Assembly (NCBI GenBank): GCA_037957365.1
Contig: JARHVA010004908.1
Location: forward strand, 355,501 to 419,500
Direction: 5' to 3'
DNA length: 64,000 nucleotides
Source of the DNA: Torreya grandis
Taxonomy: Eukaryota; Streptophyta; Pinopsida; Cupressales; Taxaceae
Part shown: piece after piece, positions 34,969 through 46,942 of the stretch
Layout of the letters: each line of letters opens with the position of its first letter
How positions within the stretch are numbered: position 1 is the first letter of the stretch
The notes under the pieces: model-generated
What the model was told of the DNA's origin: nothing
Seen by the model: the letters and a program-made list of their open reading frames with translations, nothing else
Databases searched by the model: none
Made by a program: the position numbers and the translations under genes

Positions 34969-36096
34969 TGTTAGAAGTAAAATCATTGGGATGGGGGTGA
35001 ATTAGTGAGGCCAAAAATTTCAACTTCAATTTTAATCCTTTCAAACTATTAAACAATCAATATATATCAAATTTGATCAAGTAACATTAACAAGAGATCT
35101 CATTAATTCAATGCATACACATGATCAAACACACAACACATAGTTCCTATGAGAAACCCTCATGGGGAATAAAACGCACTCTCAAGCCTACAACACATGG
35201 ACTACTTATCCTATAAGAGATTACTAAAAAGATACTGGTCAAGTCCTTTAGAAAAAAAACCTTAATCAAGTCCTTTTAACCAAAGGCCTTTAGTGAAACT
35301 CTTGTTTTACAAGGAAAAATTACCCCTACAGAAGATCAAGTCCTTTATACCCTCCTTTGAAGTGAAAACATCCACCTTATAACTGATGTTTCAACACTTG
35401 ATGATATATATTTGACTTTCTAACCCTTTCACAAACTTTCTCTCTATCTCATCCATGCCTCTCACATAAGCATGCCACAATCTCTCCTTTACTCAATTTT
35501 TTGTCATATGTACAATCAGACCTCTTCACATATTGTAAAATGACAAGATCACTATTATGACATCTAAAACATGACCTACAAGTCCTACACATAGTAAAAA
35601 AACTATTATGCTCATCAACTCATCCAACATGCACACTACCTATCTTTTGTTCTCTTCAATGCTCACTAATCTCACACAAGCCTTACACAAGTCTCTCCCT
35701 CAAGTATAGAAACCAACACATTAAATTTCTCTATTTATATAGCATTCATGAATTATCAAGTCAAAATTATTTATTTATTAGCCACAATACATGACTTAAC
35801 CCTTAAGGCATCTAACACGGGTCACACAAGCACAACTCTCTTTCAAATAGGCCTAAGTCACCTTTTGAGGTCCTATGATGACCCATTCACCTCTTTGACA
35901 CTTCTCCAAGCAAAACTAAGAACACTTTCCGACACATAAACCCATGCTACATGATTTATAGGTCTCCCTTATGTGTCAATAACCATCATAATACCCTTCT
36001 ACTTAGGCATAAATTACTTAATTTTTTTTTTGTACATTAACCATTATGAGTTAACACACATTTTTAAAACTTTGTTCATACTAGATATGAGTGGTC
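34969..36096 (-). repeat. Element A 5' LTR, first part
   Basis: Aligned with 4251 to about 5400. It is interrupted at 36096 by element D and continues at 49640. It includes the duplicated target tggtc at 36092-36096. Confidence 0.85.
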
Positions 36097-37194
36097 TATT
36101 GGTTCCTAGTTGTACAACTCTCTATTCTACCTTGAGATGATTTATGAATAGATTTATAAAAATACACAAGTGAACTAACCCATTTGTTTATGTATTTGCC
36201 TTGAGCTACATTGAACAATACTCCATCCATCTCACACCATTGATTTATTTGAGCCAAGATCAAATCAAACCATTGATATTTATCCTATTTATCAAATGTT
36301 ATTAGCTACTTATGATCTAATGCATCACCATTATGATACTTGTCATGACCATATTCATTTTAGCCCTTCAAAAAGTTATTCCCTGTTATGCACCATTAGA
36401 TCTTCTTTATTTTTCTTAACATGTATCATTAGATTTCTATCCTAAAGATCAAATTTGGACCATTATATTTAACCTTGAAGTGCCTTGAGATCATGATACT
36501 TGTCCATGCCATATTTACTATTCAGGGCTTGATTCTTTGACTAGTTTCTCTCCACTAGATCATTAATCAACTTGATGAGATGGTGACACTTGTTATTTTC
36601 ATGGGGATCTTCAATATTTTGATGGTTCAACATTTCCTCTACATCATTAAATTAATCTGATCCTAGGTGATGCACACCATTTGATTATGATCCAATAGCT
36701 CAGCTATGATTGTCTTAATTTAAACAAAGAAAATTACTAAGTTTCAAGCTTGGGACATAAATAACTTTGGACAAAAATTTAGCCTAAGGTTTTGGGGTGA
36801 TTATAAATATGAAGGGGACCCAAGATTTTTATGCTAAGAATATAACAAAGGGGCCAAACAAGTTCACCATGATAAAATTAAAAAGGGACCAGGCTACGTG
36901 ATATATACATTTTTATAGTAAGTTTTGGTCATGTTAATACACACAACCAAACATTAGTATAAAAATTAAATTAAGTACTTAAATTTTTTTAAAGTGTTAC
37001 TACTTAATTTTATTTTAAATCAAAGTGTCCCAAGCTAAGGAAATTGGAACGATGGTTTCAAAGTACACAAACATGATTTTTTAACTTGGATTTTTGATAG
37101 ACTAAGGGCACTTGAAAACTAGAAATGGTAAGAAACTTAGTCATTCATAATTGACAAGGACCTAATTGCTTTAGTGCAATCTTAGGCACTAACA
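36097..37194 (-). repeat. Element D LTR (uninterrupted copy)
   Basis: 1,098 bp, starting tattggttcctagttgtac and ending cactaaca. The partner copy totals 1,119 bp. Around 36620-36660 it preserves the unoccupied equivalent of the E insertion site (gatggttcaacatttcct). Confidence 0.88.
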
Positions 37195-37789
37195 TTGGCT
37201 CTATCTCATGGATGCATACACCCTACGAGTGTGCAAAGAACCCTAGAACAAAATACCAAGTGCCAATCCATTGGGCTAGAGGTCTAGACTTAGTAATTTT
37301 ATATCCATAGGGACCCATCCATGAAGGCTCAATAAAACATGGTAGACTTATCAAAAATACAATAAGAGGATCTAAAAATGAACACATGATAGATACATGG
37401 AAGTAAATTATACAAGCACGGCCCAAAGTAGAGGGGAATCAAAGCAAATAAAGGACAAAGTAACAAATCACTATACAATTTGTACATTGTCTAGAATCAA
37501 TCAAGGAAATACTTTAGATGCTTTCCATTATCTAGTGGATCCAAAAAATTTATATCCCTTGATTTCTTTAACTTTTCTATCAACTTGGTGGCCAAGATGA
37601 AGTAAACCAATCTCTGCACCTACCTAAAAGGTCTGTTGCTAAGCCACGATAGGATGACACATTAAATAAATTCCTCTTTTCATGATCTCAAATATAGATA
37701 TAACCATGATAAAATATCTTGGCACCTTTTCAATAGTTGTAAATAGACTTGCTTCTTAGCTATAATCAAATGAGTACCATGAAAAAGTT
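37195..37789 (-). other. Element D internal 3' part, nothing recognised
   Basis: Short frames only. No conventional polypurine tract is visible at the LTR junction (minus strand ccatgagatagagccaa). Confidence 0.45.
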
Positions 37790-38150
37790 CACTAGGATCA
37801 ACAATTCCATTTATGCACTCAAAATACTATTTGAAAGAAAACTAAAAGAATTCATCCTTTGGGGCATAAAAGACAACCCCATCTTACTAAACGTCATTCT
37901 CCAAACAACATATTTATTGTCAAACCTAGTATCAATAACAATTGGTTACTCAACAATCTCCACATTCCCAATGGAGCTACTTAATGCTACATACATGTAT
38001 AGCATTTCTTTCAAAGCACACTTTGGATATTCAATTACATCATGATTGGGTAACTAATTCACTAATTTTATATGATCATCATAAGAAAATTCATATGTTG
38101 GGACACATACCTTATTGAATACACTCCAAAAATGATCTACAGTCGTAGAA
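37790..38150 (-). pseudogene. Element D unidentified coding-like stretch after gag
   Basis: Minus-strand reading from 38150 stays in one frame for about 120 codons with only two stops (MISTTVDHFWSVFNKV, then YPKCALKEMLYMYVALSS, then WRMTFSKMGLSFMPQ). I do not recognise a domain. It could be a remnant of the gag tail, of a lost protease region, or chance. Confidence 0.3.
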
Positions 38151-38154
38151 ATCA

Positions 38155-39650
38155 TCATTTATATGGAGGCATAAAATTTATATTGGGATTCTTGATAATT
38201 GAACATAAAAAATTCACCATAATTAGATGCAGGCTCAAGATCATCCACATATTCATCACTTGTTTAGTAATATCACATGGGGGATGTGGAAAGAAACACT
38301 TGTCACACCAATCAATGTTAGCATCAAAATTTATAGCATTTACCTTGGTGTGCAAGGGATCAGACACTTATTTTATATTCCATATATTTTGGTCTTTAAC
38401 ATCACATGTAGGCCTATTAGGCAGCCCCTTCTTAGCTCTATATATCTTGTAAGACTTATCTTTGATAATGGAGGCCAAATTATTAATATTATCTTTGATC
38501 TTAGTTGTCTTAGACTATGTCTTTTCTAGATTAAATAACTTCACACCAGCCTGCTTGTCTAAATTCCTTCCCATAGCCTTTATGTTATTCTCAATTTGGA
38601 TGGCCATATTGAATGCTAACCATAGGTTCATGAGAGCCTTGTCCCTCAAGTAGTATGCAACCTTCCTATAAAAAGCATCACAATATTTTATCAAGCACAT
38701 TGTATCATTGGGTCTAATGTTTTTGGGTAGCCACATCATAGTATTTTTGAATCAGGTGTTAAAGTAGTACACACACTCATTAAGATTATTTTTGATGTTT
38801 TTAAACTCACCTAAAAGAAACCTTAGATAAATTCTATCACCATACTAAATTATAAAAACATTCAACATCTCTTCTCATGAATCAATGCATCTATGGGGAA
38901 GGGAATTGAATCATTCAGGAGTGTCTTCCTCCAACATGTACAAAAAAAACTTAATGCACACATCCTCATTTTCAACCTCATAATCTTCAATGACATTATG
39001 AAAATACCTCAAGTTACAATCACTGCTCATTGCATTATTCCCTTGAAACTTTGGGAGGCATTTCCTAACTTCATTTGGGACCTCATTAGGATAACCTTCC
39101 ATTTCATTCAAATTGATAGGCCTAAATCTAGGAATTCTAAATACAATATTCTCATTCTCATCTTGGTCCCTATGACTCATGATTTGTTCAATGGTAGGCT
39201 TAGGAAGAAATGGCAAAGGTATGTAAGGGGGTGAATAAGGTGGAATTACAAGATAAAACTTTCGAAGGGATTCTACTGGTTGAGAAGGAGCTAGATAATA
39301 AATTGGATTTTATGATTCTAAATAATCAAAAAAAATATGACAATCTTCAATAATAGGAATTTCAACAAAACAAATTTTAAACTTACTAGAATCTTGACAG
39401 CCCAAGTAATCCTTTGCAACTGCACTATGCTCTTCAATAGGTCTCCAAATTTATCTCCTCTTTTGATGAAAACTTAAGAGAGAGACAAGTTTATTAGATG
39501 AGTCACCTTTGAAAGATGACCTTAGTCCTTCTAGCTTTTCAAGCAAAATAATTCTCAAAGTTAAAGATATTTGAAGTGGGTATTGATCTTTCTTTGAAAC
39601 TAGATGATTTTTTGGAGTTACCAATAGAATCAAAGCTATAGAATATAACC
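38155..39650 (-). pseudogene. gag: Element D gag with zinc-knuckle-like C-terminus
   Basis: Minus-strand reading in several pieces. The 39216-38911 piece has NEVRKCLPKFQGNNAMSSDC and DYEVENEDVCIKFFLYMLEE, followed by FNSLP; this follows the plan of gypsy gag (short fold, then W/F-x-SLP). The next piece (38739-38515) is helical and charged. The last (38367-38155) reads WCDKCFFPHPPC, a C-X2-C-X3-H-X3-C arrangement like a compact zinc knuckle. An N-terminal Pro-rich segment precedes 39216. Frames are broken by stops. Confidence 0.65.
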
Positions 39651-40011
39651 ATTTACAAACTTGTAGTGATACATATTGAAACCATATCTTGCTAAATTTA
39701 GTGATGATGTTGAAAGCAAAGATAATGAAAATTTTGGATTAATGTTCAAATAGTAAAAACCATCTCAAAACATGATAAATCCATAAATCTTTATAATGAA
39801 CAATAGATGTCAATTATAAAATCTCAAAAGTTCCTGGCATGTCCCCAGTGGAATACTATGAAATTGACAACCAAGATAGCCTAACTATAGCAAATAACAA
39901 GAAGATAACCTTCAAATTTGAAATACTTAAAGCTCTAGCTTTCTACAAGATTCCATAGAAACACAAGTGTCATAGGTGTCTTTTCTTTCCCTATAAATGA
40001 TGTTAAATGAG
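39651..40011 (-). other. Element D leader region
   Basis: Between the LTR at 40012 and the first gag-like reading. No standard primer-binding site is recognised in the minus-strand ctcatttaacatc following the LTR. Confidence 0.4.
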
Positions 40012-40550
40012 TGTTGGTTCCTAGTTGTACACCTTTCTAATCTAGCCTAAGATGATTTCTAAATAAACTTATAAAAATACATAAGTGAACTGACCCATTT
40101 GTTTATGCATTTTCCTTGAGATGAATTTAACAATCCTCCATCTATCTCACACTATTGATTAATTTGAGCTAAGATCAAATGTGAACCATTGATATTTATC
40201 TTGTTTATCGAAAGCCATTGGTTGCTTATGATCTAACTCATCACAATTTTGACACTTGTCATGACCACATTCATCTTAATCTTTTGAAAATTTTGTCCTT
40301 ATTATGTACCATTAGATTTGATTTATTTCACTTAACGTGCATAATAGGATCCTTAGCTTGTAGATCAAACATGGACCATTAGATTTAGCCTTGATGTGCC
40401 TTAAGATCATTTGACACTTATCCATACCATGTTTACTATTTGAGTATTGACTCTTTGACTAGTCACTCACTATTAGATCATTAAGTAGCTTGTTGAAATG
40501 GTGATACTTTCACTCTCATGGGGATCTTGGAGCTTTTGATGGTTCAATGT
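40012..40550 (-). repeat. Element D LTR, second copy, first part
   Basis: Aligned with 36097 to about 36640 (tgttggttcctagttgtac start). Interrupted by element E and continued at 49055-49634. Confidence 0.85.
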
Positions 40551-41684
40551 TGTTATTGACACTTGGATTTTCACCCTTGAAGATATGCTCAGTTCTCCTC
40601 ATCCAAACAATAAAATGGAATCATCTCTCTTTCTTTGGGTGATAATTTCACTGAGATGAATCTCTAGATTAAGGGCTAGATCCCCTTGATGCACCTTTAA
40701 ATATCTCTCTAATATATCAATTGTATATGAAAAGGGTAAGGAAAATAACTAAGAAAACAAAATGGTGATGTACCAATGAATAATGTCCTCCTAATTTGAC
40801 TAAAAATACACTACTTAAAGACCAACAAAGATTATTTCACACAAAACCCATAACTCTTTGTGTATTTTTACATGTTATATTCAATAAGGCATTAAAAATC
40901 TAGGAGAGAAATAGATAATTCCAAAAAGGAATATATTCTTAAACCACTTCTAAAATGTCTATACACTTAAGAGAGAATACTAACAAGGACCTATAACAAT
41001 ACTCTTTTTGTGAATTTGGTAGGAAATCAAGGATAATAGGTTAGGAAAGATAAACTCTCACTAAAAAATAACAACATGATTTGAAATGATACACAATAGT
41101 ATAACATGTGATTGGAAAAAATTTGTATTATTTATTCAAGAGTTCTACAAGTACAAATCTAGCTAGAGATTTACCATAGCTAGTGAAGGATCTAAAAATG
41201 AGCCAAGAGGACACATATATATAGCATTGAGAGATAGACAAATCAAAGGAAGTCTAAGGTTCACTAAGACATGTGTCATCTTGAAAGGATCAATTACATT
41301 TGCATGGGAGAGAAGTAGGTGAGCTATGCCATGTCATCGAATGGATCAGTTACAACAAGTTACAACTAAACCAAAGCCTTAGTTATAAATTTATCAACTA
41401 AAATTAAATAAGATACAATTGAAACAAAATGCCTCAGTTACAATATCATCTTGTTACCTCTTATCTTCACCTTTAGGTTCCCACTAAGTCTTTCCTTTTA
41501 AACTCCAATGGCTAGTTTTTGCAGTCTAAAATTGATATTCCATGGGTCATAACTTTTTGGGTATTTCTTCAGACTTCTATTTTCTTAGGTTTCTTCTTCA
41601 AAAAAATTGTCCATAACTATTTGTTTTTTTTATTTCCTCATACTTTTTTTCAAGTCTTTTCCTTTGAGATCATTTGTTTTTCAT

Positions 41685-41805
41685 TTCCTTTAGACAAAAA
41701 TTTTGAAGGAATTATTCTTATTTATTTCCCTTAAACAAAAAGTTTGAAGGAATTATTTCAGAGTTTCTTCTCTTCATTTCCTTCAAACAAAAAGTTTAAA
41801 GGAAC
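41685..41805. repeat. Three tandem hairpin units in element E LTR
   Basis: Each unit pairs a tttccttNaaac-type arm with gtttNaaggaa around five A residues: cctttagacaaaaattttga, cttaaacaaaaagtttgaag and ccttcaaacaaaaagtttaa, spaced about 40-55 bases. The other LTR has counterparts at about 48100-48215 (ccttcaaataaaaagtctga). Confidence 0.75.
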
Positions 41806-41864
41806 TCTTTTGGGGTTTATCTTTAGTCACTTATCCTCATATTTTCTTGTGTCTTTTTGATTGG

Positions 41865-42320
41865 TCCCTTTAGATAAGTTGAAATTCCCTTCAGAGAAGT
41901 TGAAATACCCTTTAGAGGAGTTGAAATTCCCTTCAACTTTTGGAAATGGTCCTTCAAGATTTTGGAAATGGGCCTTCAAGATTTTGGAAATGGTCCTTTG
42001 GGATTTTGTAAATGACTTTTACAATAAATTAAATGATCCTTTGAAAATATAATTTCCCCTTCGGAAGAATGAAAGTGACCAGTTTCCAAATAAAATACCC
42101 TTCTAGAAAGTTTCAAATGATCCTTCAAAAAAATTGAAGTGGACGTTTTCCCCATAAAAGATACCCTTCAAAAGAATGAAAGTGCCCTTTAGAAAAGTTA
42201 CAAACCTACCCTTTGGAAAAATTATAGTGCCCTTTAAAAAATTTACAAACATACCCATAAAAAAAATGAAATTGCCCTTTAGAAAAGTTACAAGGGTCCC
42301 TTTTGGCTTGAAGATATCTT
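41865..42320. repeat. Field of short degenerate repeats in element E LTR
   Basis: Two families. One is ttttggaaatggtccttcaa, three or four copies of about 22 bases (41937-42000). The other is a CCCTTY-R-GAAAAGTT type of about 20-35 bases repeated to 42320 (gtgccctttagaaaagttac and variants). The counterpart field in the other LTR is about 48270-48680. The repeats give artificial open frames. Confidence 0.8.
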
Positions 42321-42663
42321 TCAGAGAAATTATAAAGTACCTTCATAAAAATTATGTAAACAATTTATCCAAAGGAATTTAGCATTTGGTCTAAATAAAA
42401 ACTAAAATAAATACTCTTAAGGAAAAGCCTCAGATAAATTTTTTGAAAGAATTTGGGAAAGCTTAAAATAAAAACTTGAAATAATTATTTAAAGACTTAA
42501 ACAAAGACCAAAATGACTTATGCATTTGTTGTAGGTTTTGTCAAATAACAAGTCTTATATATAAAATATAAGTGTTGGGCCTAGCCAAATGAAATAGACT
42601 TAGATGATTTTTTTCAAATAGGGGTGCCCAATTTTGGCCTGAAAGGCTAGAATTTGGTCAACA

Positions 42664-43149
42664 AATTAGTGACATGCAGAGGTAGTATGCCTGCTATACT
42701 AAGTAGACTAGTAGCCTTATCTAACCAAGGGCAAATAGAGTCAATGTATTCTTACAGATGACTAATAAGGATTATACCAAAATAAAACACAAAGAAACAC
42801 ACCACAAAACAACAACAAGACCAATAAAATATAACACAAAACTAGATAACGATAAACTCACACATGTGCATAAGCACTTATGGACCACAAGGAAAATAGA
42901 AAAATATGTAAAAACAATAAGAGAACCATCAATAATAATGATTTATATATATCCAATTGATTGGGAAATATAAATCCTCTCCATCCAACTTTGAGAGTTG
43001 GAAAGCATTGTGTTATTTGTACTATGTGATAACATATGGGTTGCTCCATAATGCATCAAACTTTATGTGTCTCCCAGTTTTGGACCTATCTTCATCCCAT
43101 TTTAGGACAATGTCTCATTATCTAAAAATCCTTAGCATGGAATTCTTGT
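42664..43149 (-). other. Element E 3' untranslated segment
   Basis: Between the LTR and the end of integrase homology. No coding recognised. The minus strand next to the LTR reads ctgcatgtcactaatt, not a clear polypurine tract. Confidence 0.45.
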
Positions 43150-44080
43150 TAAAATAATTCTTTGTTTGCTCTTGGTGAGTTGTCATGGTTTACATACCTT
43201 GATCTCTTGTCTCCTCAAGCTCCATCAACTCACATAATATGACTCCCATGCTCTTATCATCCATAAATTTGGTAACTTGAGTGAGACAATAATCCTATCA
43301 TCCCTTCCATACACAAGTGTGTGTGGTGAGTTCCTAATTGCTCTCTTTAGGGTGATCCTATTAGCCCAAAGGGATATAATCAGCTTGGTATGTTAAGTCC
43401 TTTGATTCTCCTCCATTGTTCTCTTAATAATCCTAAACAATTTCTTATTTTTGAACTAAAATATTTAATTCCCTTGGGGATATTATTTAGATGAGGTGCT
43501 AATATAGATACCATGATTTAAAGCCCATTCACGTGTTCTTGTTCCTAGGAAAGCCAAGGCATTGTCTGAAATAATTGTTGAAGGAACTCCAAACCTAGTT
43601 AATATAACTTCATAAAAGTCTAGGCCTATGTTTTCATTTACCTCCTTAAGAGCTAAAACATCCACCCATCTTGTAAATTAATTAGTGGCTATTAACACCC
43701 ACTTGTGATCACCACTAAGAGGATTGATCAGACCCATGAAATCCAAACCCCATTACATAAAGGGTTACTCAACCTATATTGGATGAAGAATTAAGGTAGC
43801 TAGATTTTATTTTCTATAAAAGAGAGTAAACTTATGGCATTTATTTATACAATCATGGGTGTCTTTGAACAAGCTAGGCCAAAAGTATCCTACCCTCATA
43901 TCTTGGAAGTTATGGTTCTAGGAGAAAAGTGACCACCAACTGGTCCATCATGAAAATCATGCAAAACTTTATCAATATTATCCAAATAAATAAATCTCAA
44001 AAACATACCTAAAAATTCTTTTCTAAATATCACTCCATTATAAGTACATAGGAAATATATTATAGCCTAAAGTACCTTCT
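43150..44080 (-). pseudogene. Element E integrase
   Basis: Minus-strand reading: VGYFWPSLFKDTHDCINKCH (zinc-module end), WGLDFMGLINPLSG (first Asp), FGVPSTIISDNALAFLG (second Asp intact), then GIYISTSSKXYPQGN followed by stops where B has GLAESTDKN, so the Glu region is destroyed. The later part IRNSPHTLVYGRDDRI matches B's IRNSPYTLVYGREARI. The best open part is 43665-43483. Confidence 0.88.
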
Positions 44081-44099
44081 TTTAGCTCTATCAAGACCT

Positions 44100-44700
44100 T
44101 ATGAGCACTCACCAGTTTATAGGAAATGAATCATGTATTATGTCCAAATCCTCATGGTAGGAGATATAGATATTTTAGGGTCATCATGGAGTGGAAAAAA
44201 AACCTCCCTTTTCTCTTTCAAGTTTGGAGTAAGATGTTCACATAGTCCCTTTCCCTTCACTAGCTTAGTTGTTTTGATCTCCACATCATACTCCATCACT
44301 TTGGTGATCCAACCTACCCTTTTATCATTAAAATATCTACTCAATATAAATTATTTCAAAATAGTATGCCACACAAAAATATTAATCTTGTTATTAGACA
44401 ACATAAGCCTTATTTTCTTTAAACTCTATATGACTGAAAGCACTTATTTCTCAACATATGTATATCTTATCTCATAGCCTTCCAAACCTTGACTAAAGAA
44501 GGTAATAAGTTGTTAAAAATTTTCATCATTAGTTTGACTAAGGATTTAAAATATTACCTCTTCATTTCCAAAAGTATAAAGGTTGAAGTCCTTAGAGAAG
44601 TTAGGACTTGCAAGAGTAGGATCCCAAGCAACAGCTTGCTTGATCTCTTCAAAACTTTCTTTTCTCCTTCTTGTTCAAGTGAATATCTCATCTTTCCTTA
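44100..44700 (-). pseudogene. Element E RT-linked RNase H
   Basis: FNLYTFGNEEVIF, ITFFSQGLEGYEIRYTYVEK and KRVGWITKVMEYDVEIKTTK match B's RT-linked RNase H closely. Stops are numerous. The plus-strand open frames over this region are shadows. Confidence 0.78.
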
Positions 44701-45480
44701 GCATAGATGTCAAGGGATTTACCATGTTAGAAAAATTATGAATGAACCTCCTAATTAAATTTATCTTACCAAAGAATATTTATAGACCCTTCTTATCTTT
44801 AGGTAAGGACAATGCTAAGATGGCACTTACCCTTTCTAGATCAATAGATAAACCTTTATTAAAAATAATGTGGCCTAAGAGTTTGCCTCCATGAAAAAAA
44901 CACACACATCTTTGGGTTAAGGGAGATACCAAACTCTCTAAACTTCTCAAAAATCTATCATAGGTGATTTAAATGATCTTTTGCTTCCTTAGAGAAAACT
45001 ATCACATCATCAAGATATACCAATACAATGTCATTAATTAATCCTTGAAAATCCATATCCATTACACATTGAAAATTATCTCCATAATTTGATAATATAA
45101 ATGGAATATTACTATAGGCATATGTGCCCCATTTGGTAGTGAAGGTTTTTTTATAATGGTCACTTTCTTTCACTGAAATCTCATTGTACCTAAAATAACC
45201 ATCTAGGAGGGAAAAATTCACACTACCTACCACCACTTGTAGAATCTACTCCATGGAAGGGAAGGGATAATGGTCTCTCAAAAAAAATCTATTCAAGTCC
45301 CTAAATTCCACACACATCCTGATCTCCCCATTCTTCTTTCTAATAGGGACCAAGTTGGCCAGCCAAGAAGAATGCTTGATGGGAAAGATGGTTTTGGACT
45401 CGATTAGTTTGATGAGTTATTTCCTCATGAGAGGCTTAATCTTGGGATTGATTAGACTTTGTCTTTTCTTTATGGATTTG
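44701..45480 (-). pseudogene. Element E reverse transcriptase
   Basis: Minus order: FPIKHSSWLANLVPIRKKNG, IRMCVEFRDLNRFF (Asp of VDFRDL is Glu), HYPFPSME, SLLDGYFRYNEIS (first catalytic Asp), FTTKWGTYAYSNIPF and VLVYLDDVIVFSK (YLDD near 45010). The open part 45236-44958 holds both catalytic blocks. The C-terminal piece FGISLNPKMCVFF and KLLGHIIFNKGL follows. Confidence 0.9.
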
Positions 45481-45955
45481 GCATTTTCATCTATCTCTAT
45501 AGTGTTTTCAGCCAATATTGGGTCAAAACCCTTCAAATCACTATACTCCCATGCAAAAATATCATTAAACTCCTTGCATAGTTTAATTGAATCATGTTTT
45601 TATTGACTAGTGCATACCTTCCCAAGTGCAAGTAGCTTACCTTTAAATATTTATATCTTTTCATAGTTCTCTTTCTTGGTTGACATGCTTACCTTCTCTT
45701 TCTCGAGCTAGTCATATTCATTGAATATGCTTTCAAGAGTCACTATGCCTTTGGGGAGCTTGTTAGACTTCAGTTGGATAATCTACCCTCCATATTGTTG
45801 CTAAAATTTAGATTGATTCTTGGAAAAAAAATATGCCTCTTCTTGTAGAAAAAGTTATATCTATTGGTCAATATGAAAGACTTGCCAATTGGTGACATTA
45901 TTTGGTATGGATAGTCTCACAATCACCTTTAGATGGGGCTAGTTTTTGTCTACCT
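45481..45955 (-). pseudogene. Element E linker between extra RNase H and RT
   Basis: LPKGIVTLESIFNEYD, FKGKLLALGKVCTSQ and EFNDIFAWEYSDLKGFDP match the linker and RT start of B at 28985-29245. Many stops. Confidence 0.65.
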
Positions 45956-46375
45956 TTATGCCCTTTGGAACTTCAAATTGATCACCAATAGATGCCAACC
46001 TATCAGCATGCTTATTATATTCCCTTAGAATAGATTTGATGTTAAAATTCATGAAATATTCTATAAGGTCCCAAACTCTATGCTTATAGGATTTGAGTAA
46101 GGAGTTCTTGGTTAAATTCTACCCTCTAACTTGATTCACAACAAGTTCCCTATCACCAAACACTTGAAATTCTTTTACACATCTTTTCCTTGCCCATTTA
46201 GGACCATGAATGAGTGCCTCATACTCTTTCACATTATAGGTGCATGACAACTAAATTTTCAAGGCTAAAAAATACCTTTCCTTTGAAGGTAAAACTAGTA
46301 TAGCTCCACCACCTTCCCCCATCTTGATTCTAGACCCATCAAATAAAATCTACCATAAGCCATTCACATCATGAC
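45956..46375 (-). pseudogene. Element E extra RNase H, placed before RT
   Basis: ILFDGSRIKMGEGGGAILVL (Asp), NVKEYEALIHGPKWARKR (Glu), FQVFGDRELVVNQVRG (Asp) and YNKHADRLASIGDQ (Asp), in minus order, directly upstream of linker and RT. All four acids are kept despite stops at two sites. This independently confirms the domain order seen in B. Confidence 0.85.
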
Positions 46376-46800
46376 TTGGATTCATAAAATTAGGAATGAA
46401 AGAGCCCTTATCATGCATATAATAAACTCAAATACTATATTATTCAATAAAATTTTAAGGATCATGCTCATAATTTTCATTTCCCCACTCATTTAGGAAC
46501 AAATCAAAAACTCCTTCAAGGGAAGATGATGGAGACTAGTCAATATGAATCTCTTCTTCATCAATGATAACATAGTTAACATTTTCTACCTTAGGTAAAT
46601 ATGGTTCCAAGTGATCTCTATGAATAGGTTATGGCTCAATTTTCACCTTAGTGCCATATTTTATCCTAAACACCATGTAGGACCAATTGGCTTAGTGCTT
46701 ACAAATATGTACCTTTTAGTGGAATATGGAGGTAATTACACAAACTCAAAGGGTACACCTTTAGCATCAGACCTAGTAGTCACCTTTGGCATGGAAAATA
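46376..46800 (-). pseudogene. Element E gag N-terminus fused to protease tail by deletion
   Basis: The minus strand starts MPKVTTRSDAKGVPFEFV at 46792, identical in plan to B's gag start at 12394. About 25 codons later, at about 46690-46715, the sequence jumps to NWSYMVFRIKYGTKVKIEP, the protease C-terminus of B (28065-28115), then continues to the extra RNase H. The whole capsid and the protease active site are missing, a loss of about 2 kb relative to B. Confidence 0.75.
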
Positions 46801-46942
46801 GGAATTGATCATTAACCAAAGACTAGAATTATTCAATGGAGTCACTAGGTACTGAATGTATATTTTTCTTTCAATCTTCAACAATGCCAAGAATAGTACC
46901 AATATTAAACAATCTTCTAGGACTGAGAGGTCTAACTAGACA

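Larger units (their letters stand above)
40551..42663 (-). repeat. Element E 3' LTR
   Basis: On the minus strand starts TGTTGACCAAATTC and pairs with 46943-49054. It holds repeated hairpins (41685-41805) and a dense field of short repeats (41865-42320), listed separately. Open frames at 41861-42052 and 42176-42382 are by-products of those repeats. Confidence 0.9.

Noticed and set aside
41861..42382. Lys/Pro/Phe-rich open frames in E's LTR
   Set aside because: They are generated by short tandem repeats (CCCTT units); the repeats explain the amino-acid pattern.
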